Source: Glycine soja (Eukaryota > Streptophyta > Magnoliopsida > Fabales > Fabaceae). Taken from it: a DNA stretch of 64,000 nucleotides. Both the position numbers and the translations under genes were made by a program. The stretch is from assembly GCF_004193775.1 (NCBI RefSeq), contig NC_041009.1, positions 42,711,534-42,775,533 on the forward strand, given 5' to 3'. The notes under the pieces were generated by a model, which saw nothing but the letters and a program-made list of their open reading frames with translations, was not told the origin of the DNA and made no database searches. Of the stretch, positions 1 to 11,989 are shown piece by piece (position 1 is the stretch's first letter; the number at the start of each line of letters is the position of its first letter).

Positions 1-2117
1 CCCCCGAACACAAAGTTCAAGATCATCACAGGATCCAAACACAAACAGCAAACCGGGAGTGAGTTATCACATTTCTAACTACTAGAGAGAAACAACACAA
101 CATATAGTAGCCAAATACAATTTACTTAGCATATCTCACACTATTTCATCACTTTGTCATTCATCAATCACACTTTTCAATCATCAATCACAATACACAG
201 GAATCACACACTCCGATCAAGACATAATAACACATCAATTTCATAATAAACAATTAGCAAGCGTATGCAACAGTTATGCTAAGACTCAAGCCTATATGCA
301 ATGTGGTACCATGTCAGTGAAAAACCTCGTCGGCCGCCTAGGAGTACATGACAAGACAAACCACACAATAGTAAGTCAAGTCACTCTCACTAGGTAATAT
401 CATAGGGAGACCAGTCAGGGTCACAGTGTTTTGCGAGAATGCTCCAACCATATGGCATCAACATAGGCTTAAAGGAACACTCAAACCGTGTGACCCCCAA
501 GGCCTACACTCCGAAGAGTCCGTCAAGGCCTCTCCCTCCTGATTCAGGTCCAACCCAGAAAACATTTTAGCACACAGATTCTATCTATGAACTGTACAAA
601 ACACACGACTCCTCAATTGTTCTTAAAATAATTTAACTCGTCGCCCTTAAAGGGACTTAACATTAACTCGTCGCCTAAAAAGGGACTTAGCATCAACTCG
701 TCGCCCTAAAAGGGACTTAACATCAACTCGTTGCCCTAAAAGGGACTTAGCATTAACTTGTCGCCCTTGAAGGGACTTATGATCGTGTGATTGTACAATT
801 CATAGTTCACAACTCAATGCACATATATATCTCAATCATATACATACTCAATTTATCACATACACTTAATCCCAATCACAATGGTATAATCTCAATTTAA
901 CATGTTATCACACCTCATGAATCATATACACTTTACCTATGAACTATGCAATACACATATCTACTCAATTGTTTTCAAAATCATTTTAACTCGTCGGGTT
1001 CCCACAGATCCCATCACAATACTCATCGCCCTTAAAGGGTCTTACAATTGTGTGATTGCACAGTTCATAGTTTACAACTCAATACACACATCTCATCTCA
1101 ATACACATGTATTTCATCATCTGTCACATGTTCAATTTACCACATACTCACAGTTTGAATCATCATTTCATAACCTCAACATAACAATTTATATAAAAGA
1201 TTTTATCACAACATAGAATGTAAAACCTCTGAAATAGTTCCTCACAATTGTATCAAAATCATGGGTTAACACAAAGATATCAAGAGCACTCAAGTTTATC
1301 AATCAATTCTCATCAGGACATCAATTGGTACATAGAACACAATAATATTGTATTCATAATCATAAAGAAAAATAATAATTCAATAAACATCCCAAAATAA
1401 ACTCAAATTTAGTTCTCTAAGGATCCCTACACATGTACTGTCTTCATGCGATTCCTTTTTCTCTCTTCACAAATGTTATCTCGAAAATCCCAACGGTGGA
1501 AGTGTGAGAAATTTAATTTTGAACAACATATCCAAATTTCATGAAAATCCAACGGTTAACGAAACCGGGATCATAGTTTTACCGAGACAGTTTTGGGTTT
1601 TTGCGGGAAAATAAAAGGCTACAATGCGAATGGTTTTTCTTTAAGCTCAGACATAATATCAAAATTCCCAACGGTGAGAATTCTCGGAATTTGGTTGTGA
1701 ACCTGGTGCTCAAATTTCACGACGATCCAACGGTGAATGAGCCTGAGATCGTCCTTTTTGTAAGACAGGTTTGGTGGGCTGCGGAAAAAAGAAAGGGTTT
1801 TGAGAGGAGAAGGAGAAAAACGAAAATGAGGCCAAAAAGAGACACCTGACTTAACATAACTATTTATACCTAGGGTAGTCAACCTATTATTTGCTCTATA
1901 TTTATTTATTTATTTATTTTATAAAAACAAACTCTATTTTATTTTCTATCAAACAAATAAATGAAATACCCTTTTTATTTTCTCTCAAATCATTATTTTA
2001 ATTAATAATTATATCCCTTATTTATTTATTTATAAAATCTCATCATTTTTTTAAAACTTTATTTATTTATAAATAACAATCCTTTTTAATCTAGATTACA
2101 AAAATTGGGATGTTACA
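1..2117 (-). mobile_element. Ty3/gypsy-type LTR (partial, reverse orientation)
   Basis: The right edge at 2117, read on the minus strand, begins TGTAACATCCCAATTTT, a typical start for plant gypsy LTRs. The copia reading frame resumes at 2118, so this is the outer edge of an inserted element. No long coding frame occurs in the 2.1 kb. The interior has duplicated blocks, including related 'cccaacggtg' segments near 1487 and 1664, and a 30-bp tandem array. The other end and the internal domain lie outside the window, so family assignment rests on the terminal sequence only. It could be a solo LTR. Confidence 0.6.
635..784. repeat. 30-bp tandem array, five copies, inside the LTR
   Basis: Five units start at 635, 665, 695, 725 and 755. 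Each carries a core like 'ctcgtcgccctaaaaggg' in which GCCC and GGG can pair as a short hairpin. A diverged sixth unit lies near 987-1036. The flanking text, with 'ctatgaactgtac' near 585 and 'ctatgaactatgc' near 937, shows the array sits inside a larger direct duplication of about 350 bp. Confidence 0.9.
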
Positions 2118-3330
2118 AAGACTGATGGTGAAATACTTGTAGTATCTCTATATGTTGATGATTTACTGGTTTTGGGAAGCAACGAGGAGTATATTGATAA
2201 GTTCAAGGAAGAAATGAAAGATACTTTTGAAATGACAGACCTTGGAAGGATGACATTCTTTCTTGGTATGCAGGTGTATAAAAAAAATGAAATATTTCTT
2301 TGCCAGGAAAAATATACAAATGAAGTTCTCAAGAAGTTCAACATGGAGGGGTACAAACCAGCTGCAACTCCAATGAATCAAAAGGAGAAGTTTTGCAAAG
2401 AAGACGGAGCTACAAAAGTGGATGAAAAACTGTATAGGAGCCTTATAGGCTGCCTAATGTATTTAAGTGCATCAAGGCTTGACATCTTGCATGCAATAAG
2501 CTTGTTATCAAGGTACATGAACTGTGCTAGTAGAATTCATTTTCAGGCAGCGAAAAGAGTTCTTACATATGTTAAGGGCACAATTGATTTTGGAATAAGA
2601 TACCATTATGTTAAAAACTTCAGACTTTTTGGTTATTCTGATAGTGATTGGGCTGGATGTGCTGTTGATATAAGAAGTACTTTAGGTTATCTTTTTAGCT
2701 TTGGTTTTGGAATTTTTTTTCATGGCAATCAAAGAAACAATACGTTATAGCTCAATCCACAACAGAAGCAGAATATGTAGTTGCAACTGCTGCTGTAAAT
2801 CAAGCTCTGGATCATAAAGCTTATGACAAATTTGCATATGGAACAACAAGATAATACGCAGATATTTGTGGATAATCAAGTTGTAATTTTAATTTCAAAT
2901 AACCCAGTTTTTTATGGCAAAACAAAACACTTCAAGATAAAGCTCTATTTTCTCAGGGACACAAAAGGAAGGAGAAGTGAAATTAATTTACTGCACAACA
3001 AAAGAACAAAGTGTTGATATCCTAACAAAGGTGCTTCCTAAAGCTAGATATGAATTCTTGAGACAGAGGCTTGGTGTATGCTGTTCCAGAGTCAAGGAGG
3101 AGTGTTGACTGTTTGATTCTTGAAACAGATTTTCTAAGTTGTTGCTATTTTGTAGGACCATTACCATCTGTTATGCTATACATGCACTAGTTTATTTATT
3201 TTTTTAGTTTATCTTCTATTTTCTAGGCAACTATCCCGTAGGAGTTATATATATATTTTTTAGTATCTCTTTGTAAAATGCAATCTGCTTTTGAGATCAA
3301 TAAAGAAAGTCTTATGCAGTTACAAAATAT
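2118..3330 (+). mobile_element. Ty1/copia fragment: reverse transcriptase, RNase H and 3' LTR
   Basis: The frame from 2118 encodes the C-terminal half of a copia reverse transcriptase, with the catalytic YVDDLLVLGS motif at about 2151-2180. The connection domain and the start of RNase H (SDSDWAGC) follow. A frameshift near 2730 breaks the frame. The next frame continues with the QSTTEAEY RNase H signature (about 2755) and the FVDNQ...KTKHF region (2863-2935). A purine tract (aaggaggag) precedes TGTTGACTG at 3103, taken as the start of the 3' LTR, which has an AATAAA at 3299-3304 and ends near 3324-3345. The 5' part is missing beyond the gypsy insertion. The element is dead: frameshifts, internal stops and no gag or integrase in view. 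Confidence 0.85.
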
Positions 3331-3360
3331 TTCCTAACTTCCTTTTATCGTTACTCTTCG

Positions 3361-4140
3361 TACCTTTCTAAAAACAACATTCATAGTCTTCCGAAATTAA
3401 TTTGTAAACTCCAGAACCTCGAGACCCTAGACATCAGACTTGAACCTTGTAGCATGTTGTTATTGCCACAGGAGTTTTGCCAGCTTACAAAGCTAAGACA
3501 TCTTTTGGGTTGTTTTATTTTGATGATTCCTTCTATTAGTCTTGGAGGTATGACGTCCCTACAAAGGCTGCCTCATCTATATCACTTTGATTGTGAAACA
3601 ATTCCGGAAGATGTTATAGTAGAGTTAATCAGAGAACTCTATGTTCATCAATAAATGAGATGCGAAACTTGGAGAAACTATATATTGAGTGAACAGAAGA
3701 TGAAGTAATTGATTTGCCCATTATTTCATCACTGCCTATGTTGCAAAAGCTTGGGCTATCTGGGCAGTTAAATAAGGTTCCAGAGTGGGTTCCTCAACTC
3801 CAAAATCTTGTAAAATTGTCTTTGATATGTTCCCACTTAACTGATGATCCATTGAAATCTCTACAAAATATGCCACATTTGTTGTTCCTCTACATGAGCA
3901 AGAATTCTTATGAAGGTGAAAATTTGTATTTTCAAGATGGAGGGTTTCAGCGACTAAAGAAACTATATCTCAAATATTTATATAACTTGAATTCCATCAT
4001 TATTGAGAAAGGAGCACTGCGTTCTTTGGAAACACTTCAGCTTTTGAAGTAGAGGATATGCCATATGAATTCGTGCAATGCATTGCTCCCATTGGAGGTC
4101 CATTAGTACACCCAAGCATCCAGCATGTGTGTCCCTTATA
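3361..4140 (+). pseudogene. NBS-LRR (CC-NLR, RPM1-like) resistance gene, C-terminal LRR relic
   Basis: The frame starting at 3361 gives leucine-rich repeats of the RPM1-like class, for example HSLPKLICKLQNLETLDIR near 3379-3435 and LPQEFCQLTKLRHLLG near 3460. Near 3640-3660 the frame shifts, because 'gaactctatgttcatc' carries two extra bases relative to the expected frame. A TGA follows at about 3691 (LYIE then stop). The third frame (3710-4052) gives further LRRs such as LQNLVKLSLICSHLTDD. After another stop at 4050, the conserved tail of this family (DMPYEFVQCIAP...HPSIQHV) appears to 4130, joined after an apparent internal deletion. The NB-ARC domain is absent: the copia LTR abuts the repeats on the left. 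NLR proteins are intracellular pathogen sensors, but this copy cannot make one. Confidence 0.85.
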
Positions 4141-4601
4141 AAAATTTCTTCCTTCACAAGTGAAACACACTCTTTATTCATGACTAGGTATGCCTTTTCT
4201 TCCTAATATTTGTGAAATGGGATTCAAAAGTGTCTCCTTGATTCAAAAGTGCACTTATGCTTATGTTTAATTAAAATTATATTAAAAGGATAAGTAAAAG
4301 ATATATATAGCTCGTTTGATTACCTAAAATGATACTTAGTATTGTTTACCATTTAGTCAACAAGAAATTAATGTAATTTTTATTTAATTTCTAAACTAAT
4401 ATTTACACTTTGAGTTTTTTTATTTCTTGTCATATGCTTTATTTATTTTATGTTCATATTACATCACTTATTAGAAATTAAGGATAAAATAAATTGTCTA
4501 ATCAGTTACTAGAAATTCTATATAATTGTTCTATTCCCTCTATAGCTATTTTAGTTACAATTTTTTTACTATCAAAAGTCTGGCCATTTTAATGCTTTTT
4601 A

Positions 4602-4928
4602 CTAATATTGTGCTTTGAATTGGCATAGGGATTGCTCTTCTAGCGTTTTGAAGTTGAAATTCTTCATGTTGTGCTCCAACAATGGCGTTGTATCTTCTTT
4701 GTTCAGAATTGGCTCTTTGGTCCCTGCATAAAAAGAATATGAGGAATTGTCTTTCTTTAGCAATGTCATTTTGAGTTCATGATCATCTTTAAAAAACAAG
4801 TCATTTGAGTTTACGACAGTGTATGATGTATAATAATGTATGAAAGATGTTATAGCAGTGTCTTTCAAGGATTGTGAGGTCTCATTTTCTATTTGGGAAT
4901 AAAGGAAAAGAAGTTCATGTAATTTCAT
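4602..4928 (-). CDS. hypothetical 108-residue ORF, not recognised
   Basis: An ATG-started minus-strand frame of 108 residues, polar and acidic in its middle part. It has no signal peptide, membrane segment or motif I can name. It could be a captured exon, since the composition is less AT-biased in codon use than the surroundings. No TATA box or splice partner is evident. It may equally be a chance ORF next to the NLR relic. Confidence 0.2.
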   Translation of the reverse strand: MKLHELLFLYSQIENETSQSLKDTAITSFIHYYTSYTVVNSNDLFFKDDHELKMTLLKKDNSSYSFYAGTKEPILNKEDTTPLLEHNMKNFNFKTLEEQSLCQFKAQY

Positions 4929-4929
4929 T

Positions 4930-7131
4930 GTTTAATTGTAAAGTTTCTTATTTTATTTTAATGCTTCTATTAAATTTTCCTCTGCCAGCTCTTTCTATTG
5001 TGGACATTTATTAATAAACCACCCATTAAAAAAGTTTACAGCAAGAAGAGGAGTGGTAATAAAATATTAGAGTCACGTGGAATTATTAATAATAAGATTA
5101 ATTTTAAAAAAATATTATTCTTTTTAATGTATTTATTATTTTTTTATCTGTAAAAAAATCTTGGTTCTCAACCATTTTTATGATTTTGAGAACGGGCATA
5201 AAGAAGAATGGCACTGCTTATGCCAAATTATTGAGAAGTTCAAATTTGTAAATAACATGTATATAACAAAAGTGATTCATGCAGTTGGAAAGTACATCAT
5301 TCACAAAAGAGGACAATAGGTTAATATTATGAATGACTTCTAAAAGCACACACTCAAGATAAGCACAACACAATTAACAGAAATGTCCTCGTAAATTTTT
5401 CAACCGTATCAATGTATCATATATTGTTATTCAATTAAATCTGTTTAATCAAGCAGGCTACCACCATTATACATTAGATCACCTAAAATTTGCACCGCAC
5501 GTCATAGACTACAATTCCAAAAACAAAAACAGTGAAACACTATATGTTCCAAAAAGAGTATATGGTGTCTAACAGTACTTCTCACTATGTTACATAACAA
5601 AATGATATCGTTGATGATAACTTCTCAACTTAACACAATTCAGAAGATAGAAAAAGAGGCAGTTCTATCCAAAGATAAAGGGTTTCATCTTGAAAGGAAG
5701 CCTCAAAAAATAAAAAAATAAACTTGTCATTTCGATTTGGGCTAAAATATGTTTAAGGTCCATAATAAGTTAACCAATCTTGTTTTGGGTCTTTAATAAA
5801 AATAATTATGCTGAATCCCTAATAAAGAAAATAATTTTTAGTTGCTGATAAATTAATAAATTTTATTTTTGATCTCTAATAAATTTTGTTCATTTCGTAG
5901 TGGTCCCTATCAAATATTCCTCATGTATAATAGGTTTACCAATCAATCTCTTGCAATCCTTTTCCCTTTTATTTATTTTTTCTTTCAAAATATCAAGGCC
6001 AAACAATCCATCATAAAAAGGGTCCTTGTATGTACAAGTAGAAAAGATTGGATTAGTAGTATCAGTTCAAAATAAAGGACAGTGCTCAAGTCCACAATGC
6101 TTATAATGGAAGCAGCTCCTTAAGTTAAATGCAGTTTCAAATATTTTAGGGAAATAAAGTTGCACCCTTGTCCATCAGCTTAATGGCCTGATTCTACAAG
6201 AGAAAAATAATAAAATTTCCAATCTTCACCAATAACAGTTAATACTTGATACTAATAAATCTCTCAGCACATTGTGCTTAGATATCTTCATTGAAGAAGC
6301 ATAGAAGCATTAAATTGACTTTGATTACAAACATTGTTAAAGTAATCATCCCTGTTTTCTGGTTAAGATAATATATAAGATATATAAAACATCAAGAGTA
6401 CCAATAGTTGACAAAAAGTTCAAAGCTGAATGTATCCACGACATAACAGTATGCACTATAGTGACAAGTTTAAGTAGAGGAAGATTATTAAATTGTAAGA
6501 CATCTTTACAGTATTTAATTATAAAGAATGGTCATAGTAGCACAATTAATTTGTAAATTGTAATTTGATTTGATTTTAGATGCATATTATTGGTATAATT
6601 AGTACTAATTAATTCTTTTAAATCATCTTTAACTATACAGTTCCATACCTATACAGTCTCTGAATCTCTCTCATTTTAGTATGATTCGATCAGAGCATTA
6701 CACTTCCTCCCAAACATTCTATATAATGTATGGTAGTTTGAAGTATTGACATTGCACATGCCTATCACATGTGGGGAAGAGAACAAGATAAAGCCCTTAA
6801 AGTAAGTTACCAATACTTGTTGCTATAAAAATAATTCATCAGAATTATGCCCGGCCTACAAGACATAGGTATCTTTCTTTTAATGTGTTTTGTGATTTCA
6901 ACGAAAATAAACAAACCAAGCTATTGAAATTGGAAGTCACCAGTAAAGGGATTTATATAGTAGTTTAAATAATCAGCATTGGAGCATCCTATAAATTTGA
7001 CCTCTACCCAAAACAATAAAACTCAAAATATTCGCACAAAATATGAAAGAAGGCTAAACTCAAGCTTCAATTTAGTATTGAAATAAAAAAAAGTTGGAAC
7101 TTAGAACCATATCCATAAAAACATTCAAAGA
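4930..7131. other. intergenic, AT-rich
   Basis: No gene seen. From 5740 to 5920 there are phrases such as 'taaggtccataataag' and 'tagtggtccctat', of the kind found in dispersed legume repeats. From about 6750 to 7131 the sequence resembles the 3' flanks of the other two mTERF copies (for example 'catcagaattatgcccggcc' at 6837 against 'catcagaattaccctcagcc' at 17587), so it belongs to the duplicated mTERF unit. Confidence 0.5.
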
Positions 7132-8339
7132 CTACAATACATTTGAAGGATTGATCACACCTCTGTAAACATCTGGTAAGAAAGGCAAAACATTCTGAAA
7201 ATTGACGACAAATTTCTCCAAAAACTTTTCCTCGGTTATGCAAATAATGGAACTAATGTACATGTTAGCACACCTTTTGATTTCAAGATTTTGATTACTG
7301 AGAATCTAGGGATAATTCTCTTCTCCAAGCTGTACGCTACAACTTGAGGATATTCAGCAATAGCTTCTGATGGCCAACCCATATCCTTCACCAGGAAACT
7401 CATTTTCTTGGTAAAAGTCTCCCCTGAAAATATCATAAAACCAGGAAACTTTCTAAATGCTCGAAGAGACATTTCATGGTTCCAGCCCCACCTCTGGTAA
7501 ACCTCAAACCTTGAATCCCAGACTGATTTCCTCATAGTTACAAGCACAGAAATAGCCACGACAAAATTATTTTTCAAAGGACTAAACCCAATTTCCTTAA
7601 CTGTTTTGACTGCTTCCACAAATCTGGAATGCTTCACATACGCTGCAGACAGAGCAATGGTTATTAGTAATGATATGGATGCCTGAGCCACACCACATTG
7701 CTTCAAAATTTTAATGTTTGGAACCAAGGCATTCACTAAGTCACCATATATAAAACCAAGAGGGGAATTTCTCAAAGCTCTAACAACTTCCCGATCATCA
7801 CAAAGTACACTCTTTAGGATCTCATAACGTGGGATGAGGCATTTTTCCAAGTTCCTCTTCAAGATAGAACTATTAGCAATCAGGATTTTAGGCATGCCAG
7901 CGTCGGAGACCCCAATAAAACGAAAGAACTTGAGTTTAGGCAAAAGGGTATTCTCTGCATCTGCAACAAGCACTAAAGGATGTCTCCCAACAAGTTTTGC
8001 AAGTTTTGTTTTGCAGAACCCATAATTCTTGAGAAGATCAAGAACAGCATTTGGGCCATCAGGGTTTTTCAAATTGACCCTGTTGGAGAGTTCCCTTGCC
8101 AGTTTTGGGGACACCCCACATGAGTTAATGAGGTAAGACACAGTAAAGGTGCCACTTTTATGGTGGTTTCCATCTGATTCAGAATCAAAAGAGGTTCCTG
8201 AAGTGAATGAATTGAAGAAAAAAAGTGAAGCAGAGTGTTTGTGTTGCAACAGAGAATCCAATGGAATATGGGTGCTCTAGTAGCGTGTGAATGATGATGA
8301 TGCAGACAGCCTTGCAATGAGAAGAAAATTAGACACCAT
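7132..8339 (-). pseudogene. mTERF-family gene copy 1, disrupted
   Basis: Aligned by eye with the two intact copies downstream. The ancestral ATG is at 8337-8339 and the ancestral stop at 7132-7134. Two lesions are clear. A TAG at 8277-8279 is codon 21, inside the organelle-targeting presequence. A deletion of 7 bases near 7255-7270, where the intact copy has codons for LLENNVSFSS, shifts the frame and ends translation about 40 residues early. The uninterrupted frame 7236-8261 still encodes the mTERF repeats (DAENTLLPKLKFFRFIG; SFLVKDMGWPSEAIAEYPQV) but has no ATG at its upstream edge, only TTG. mTERF proteins bind nucleic acid in mitochondria or plastids. Without presequence and C-terminus this copy is probably non-functional, although an internal start cannot be excluded. 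Confidence 0.85.
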
Positions 8340-8539
8340 TTACTCGCTCACAGAATTTAATGTAGTGAGATTTGATTAAGAGCAATGAGAGTAACCTCTT
8401 GGCAAGACAGAGAACTGGCTTTCGGAGCATCCGTAGGTTTTCAGAAGACTAAGGACAGCATTTGATGTATCTGATGATTGATGAATCTCTTTGGAGCCAA
8501 AGCCGGTGTTTTTTCTTCTCCATTCATCCTACCAAACAA

Positions 8540-8625
8540 ACCCTAAAGTGAATGGGTTAAAGAAAAAGAGAGCATTGGGCTATGTATGTTGCAGCAGAGA
8601 AAGAAAATGGATTTGGTGAATGGAA
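8540..8625 (-). pseudogene. 5' fragment relic of a further mTERF copy
   Basis: The plus-strand text from 'cctaaagtgaatgggtt' (8540) to 'gttgcagcagagaaagaaaa' matches, with mismatches, the N-terminal coding region of the mTERF genes ('cctgaagtgaatgaatt...gttgcagcagagaaccc' at 18874-18940). It lies about 200 bp upstream of copy 1's start and has no further mTERF sequence attached. Confidence 0.6.
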
Positions 8626-8639
8626 AAGATGAAGTTAAT

Positions 8640-11600
8640 TTTAGAATGAGGAATCTATTCACCATTTTCACTCACCATTTTGCCTAATCAAGTTTCACAT
8701 TTCAGACACTGCCTCATCACCACCATATGCAGGGTAGGGAAGGACAGTTAGAAACAGAACTACAATTTTAACCCTAGAAATGTTGAGGGTAATTGGGTAA
8801 ATATGCTCTATATATAATTATTTAACTATAAATAAATAAAAACTTTATTATATTTTTTATGAATTAAATTTATATAAAAATAACATTTAAATTTGATTTA
8901 AATTTAAAATGTAGTATTATAATTTAAACAATAAAAAAAATACTTATTAGAAGTTAAAACAAAATATGATAAAATTTGAATTTTTTTGTTACATTTAATT
9001 TGAATGTAAAGATAATAATTAAAATCACTTAATTTAAATTTAAAATAAAACTAATTGCTATAATTTGAAATAAAATAAATTATAATTAATTTAAATTTAA
9101 AGATAATAACATACTCATATAATAATGATTTAAGTTTAGACTAATTGCAAAATTATCAAATAATAAGGGTGGGGAAATAATATAAAAAGTAAACTAATTT
9201 AGAAAGTGGTAGTCTTAATGTCCAAAATAAATATTTAAATATACAGTATTGGAATAGATTAATCAAGAAAAAAACTTACATCAAAATAATTATTATGCAT
9301 AACTATTTATATATTTAATTTGTATGTACTCAAAGTGTAAAGATTTTTTTAAAATCATAAATCAGTCACAAAATCTCACATCTTTTAAAAGTTTGAATTT
9401 TATCCCAGCTATCTTAAAAGTCACAAGTGTCAAATTGTGATTAATGAAAATGTAAAAAAACTTTAGACAATGAAACAATAGTTGGAGTAGATGGAGTGAT
9501 GTGTGTAGAGTGGAATTTGTCAAGGTGGTTCTCACATATTAGGGTGGGGATTGGGGGTTGTTTGGATGTGTGACCCCAAAAAAAATCCCTCTTTTATTAT
9601 TTATTTTTTTTGTGTAAAGATTGAGTATGAAGGAAGAAAGTGCTGGGAAAGAAAGCACTCCCTCCATCCATACTAAACCCTCTCAACGCTTGAATGATGA
9701 TCCAACCTCAGAAGCTTGCCTGAGTTCTCTATCATAGTCAAGATTGACTTAATTTCAAGTTTAAAGGATAATTTTTTTATATATATTTAATTTAGGTTTC
9801 TTAATTGAAATGTGTTTTATATGGCCTAATTGACTAATTGGATGAGAGTCATTGCTCTCAAGCTACTTCTATCGCGAACAATGATGGATAGCGTTCTATC
9901 TATTGTTTTGTTTTTATCAAAATACACTTAAGTTAAAGGAAGAAAGAACAAAGCTAATTTTATGTTCAGAGACACTCACAATTTTTTTCTTTATATATTC
10001 TAACAATTTTTATGCACTAGAAATCATTTTTAAATTAAATAAATCAAAAAACAAAACTCTCACAAAAAAAATGTCACAAATCACATCAATGTTTATCTCA
10101 TTATATGCTGAATTAGCATTGTCTTGATAGAGGGACCAAAAAAACATTTTTCAAATTTAAAAGACATCTCTTAACAGTAGTTGTTGAATCATCTGCTTTA
10201 GAGTCTGTAATAATACCATATCTAATGGTTGGAAATACCTCTCCTACCCGGGAGACCTAGCCTCCTTTCCCACGGGAATTTATCTTCTTAAAAAGTAGTT
10301 TCGACGTTCAACTGATTGATCATGTTTCAAATTTGACAATTAACCAAAATTGGAAACTGAACACTCAAATTATATGAATCCAATGCTTTCGTAGTGCTTC
10401 TTCATCTTAGACACATGCATACATGATACATGGGGAAAATATCATTAGGTATTAAGCATGTTTTTTACGAACTCATGAAATTTCTATGTTCTACTGTTGC
10501 TAGCCAACACTAGTGATGACTTTGGAAGAACGCTGAATTGGTTTGATACATGTGTACTAAAAGAACAGAAAAAATTAAATCAAAGTCATGAATACAAAAT
10601 TATTATTAATGAGATCGCCTAACTGGTATGCATTAATGGAGCCTCCCATAAAGCAAATTCTCTGCATTAATGATAATATAACATTCTTGTCCTGGTTTAT
10701 CTTCTCCACATTTTAACCTCCAAAGCAATTTGAACTTATGAACCTCGAACAACAAATGCATTTTATTTCCCATTCTAATTTTTCTTTGGCTAACCTGAAA
10801 CATGATACATGCTTGCACCAATTCAATTTACACATACCCACCACTCCATTTCTAGATGCTAAAGAGAGTATGTTACTACTTAATAGGATCCTCATTAATG
10901 AACAACAGAGCAATCAAAATAAGAATTTCTAACTGAATTCATATTATCAAGCATAAATGTATATTGCTTTCAGTTCAGGCTTCCCTGTAGCTTCTCTCCT
11001 TTATGGTACAAAAATCACACTCATAACATTGTAAATCAATACATGCACAAGATGATAGGGGGGAAAACACTGTACAAATATAGATACTAAAAATTGAATA
11101 TTAACAACTGAATAAATCGTAATTTACTTTTACTTTCACTTTCATATTTCTCAGAACACATGATATGTTGATAATGGTATAACATTAGGTAGCAGTAAAA
11201 TTACCAAGCTTTGTGCCAACCTAAATTGAGAAGTGGGCAAGAACATAACAGCCAACTTGAGCAAAAATAACTGAGGCATACTTAATGAAAGTACGTACTC
11301 TGTCCACTCTCGGAGGAAGGAAATATAGGAAACAAATCAACAAACTTGATATTCATATAATCTATCAATCATATTAGTGGAGCGGTACGCTTTGCTGTAA
11401 TTCATGAATAACTCACCCCTTTTCAAAGTGACAAACTCATATCTGAAGCATTAAATTGTGCTGCATCCTTTGTGCTTCATTGCTCATTATTCTGAGATTT
11501 ACGCATCAATAATAAGTCAATATATGTTTCCTTTTTCTTACTAAAAGCATTCAGTCACAATTTCTGATCCATAAGTAGTTGAACTAGTCTGCAATTTTAC

Positions 11601-11980
11601 CCACCAATCCTCCTTTTTAACAGTAAACCTTAGATATGAAACAGAAAATATGTTACATATTTTGGCCTGTCACAATCTCCATATTCGATTGATATTGGAA
11701 GAGACATGAATAATGTGATTCTTCCTATAGTTATCTGAGGTGTTGATGTTGTGAATCTACAGGAATCTTACATTTGGGATTTGTTATTAGGCTATGGAAA
11801 TAACAGTTTTAGAAAATTTGGGGAAAAAAATTAAGTTAATCCTCGATTAAATAAATTCAATTAACTTTCAGCCGGATGGAGTATATCGTGCATGTCAGCG
11901 CATGAACCTGTTGAACTATAACATATTCATATACTCACCATTCATGAGTAGTGGCTGACCCTAAAAATGCTGTAGCTGAG
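8640..11980. other. intergenic, strongly AT-rich
   Basis: No gene, RNA gene or intact element recognised. From 8800 to 9400 the sequence is very AT-rich with runs related to 'aatttaaatttaaa'. Between 10140 and 11980 it is mixed intergenic sequence with short chance ORFs only. Confidence 0.5.
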
Positions 11981-11989
11981 GAAATGAAT

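Noticed and set aside
902..1216. 104-codon ORF within the LTR
   Set aside because: Low-complexity His/Ile/Thr composition arising from the LTR's repetitive 'cacat' text.
7834..8025. Plus-strand ORFs opposite the mTERF genes (also at 13713-14174 and 18314-19040)
   Set aside because: Antisense shadows that recur at the same place in each paralogue because the coding strand is conserved.
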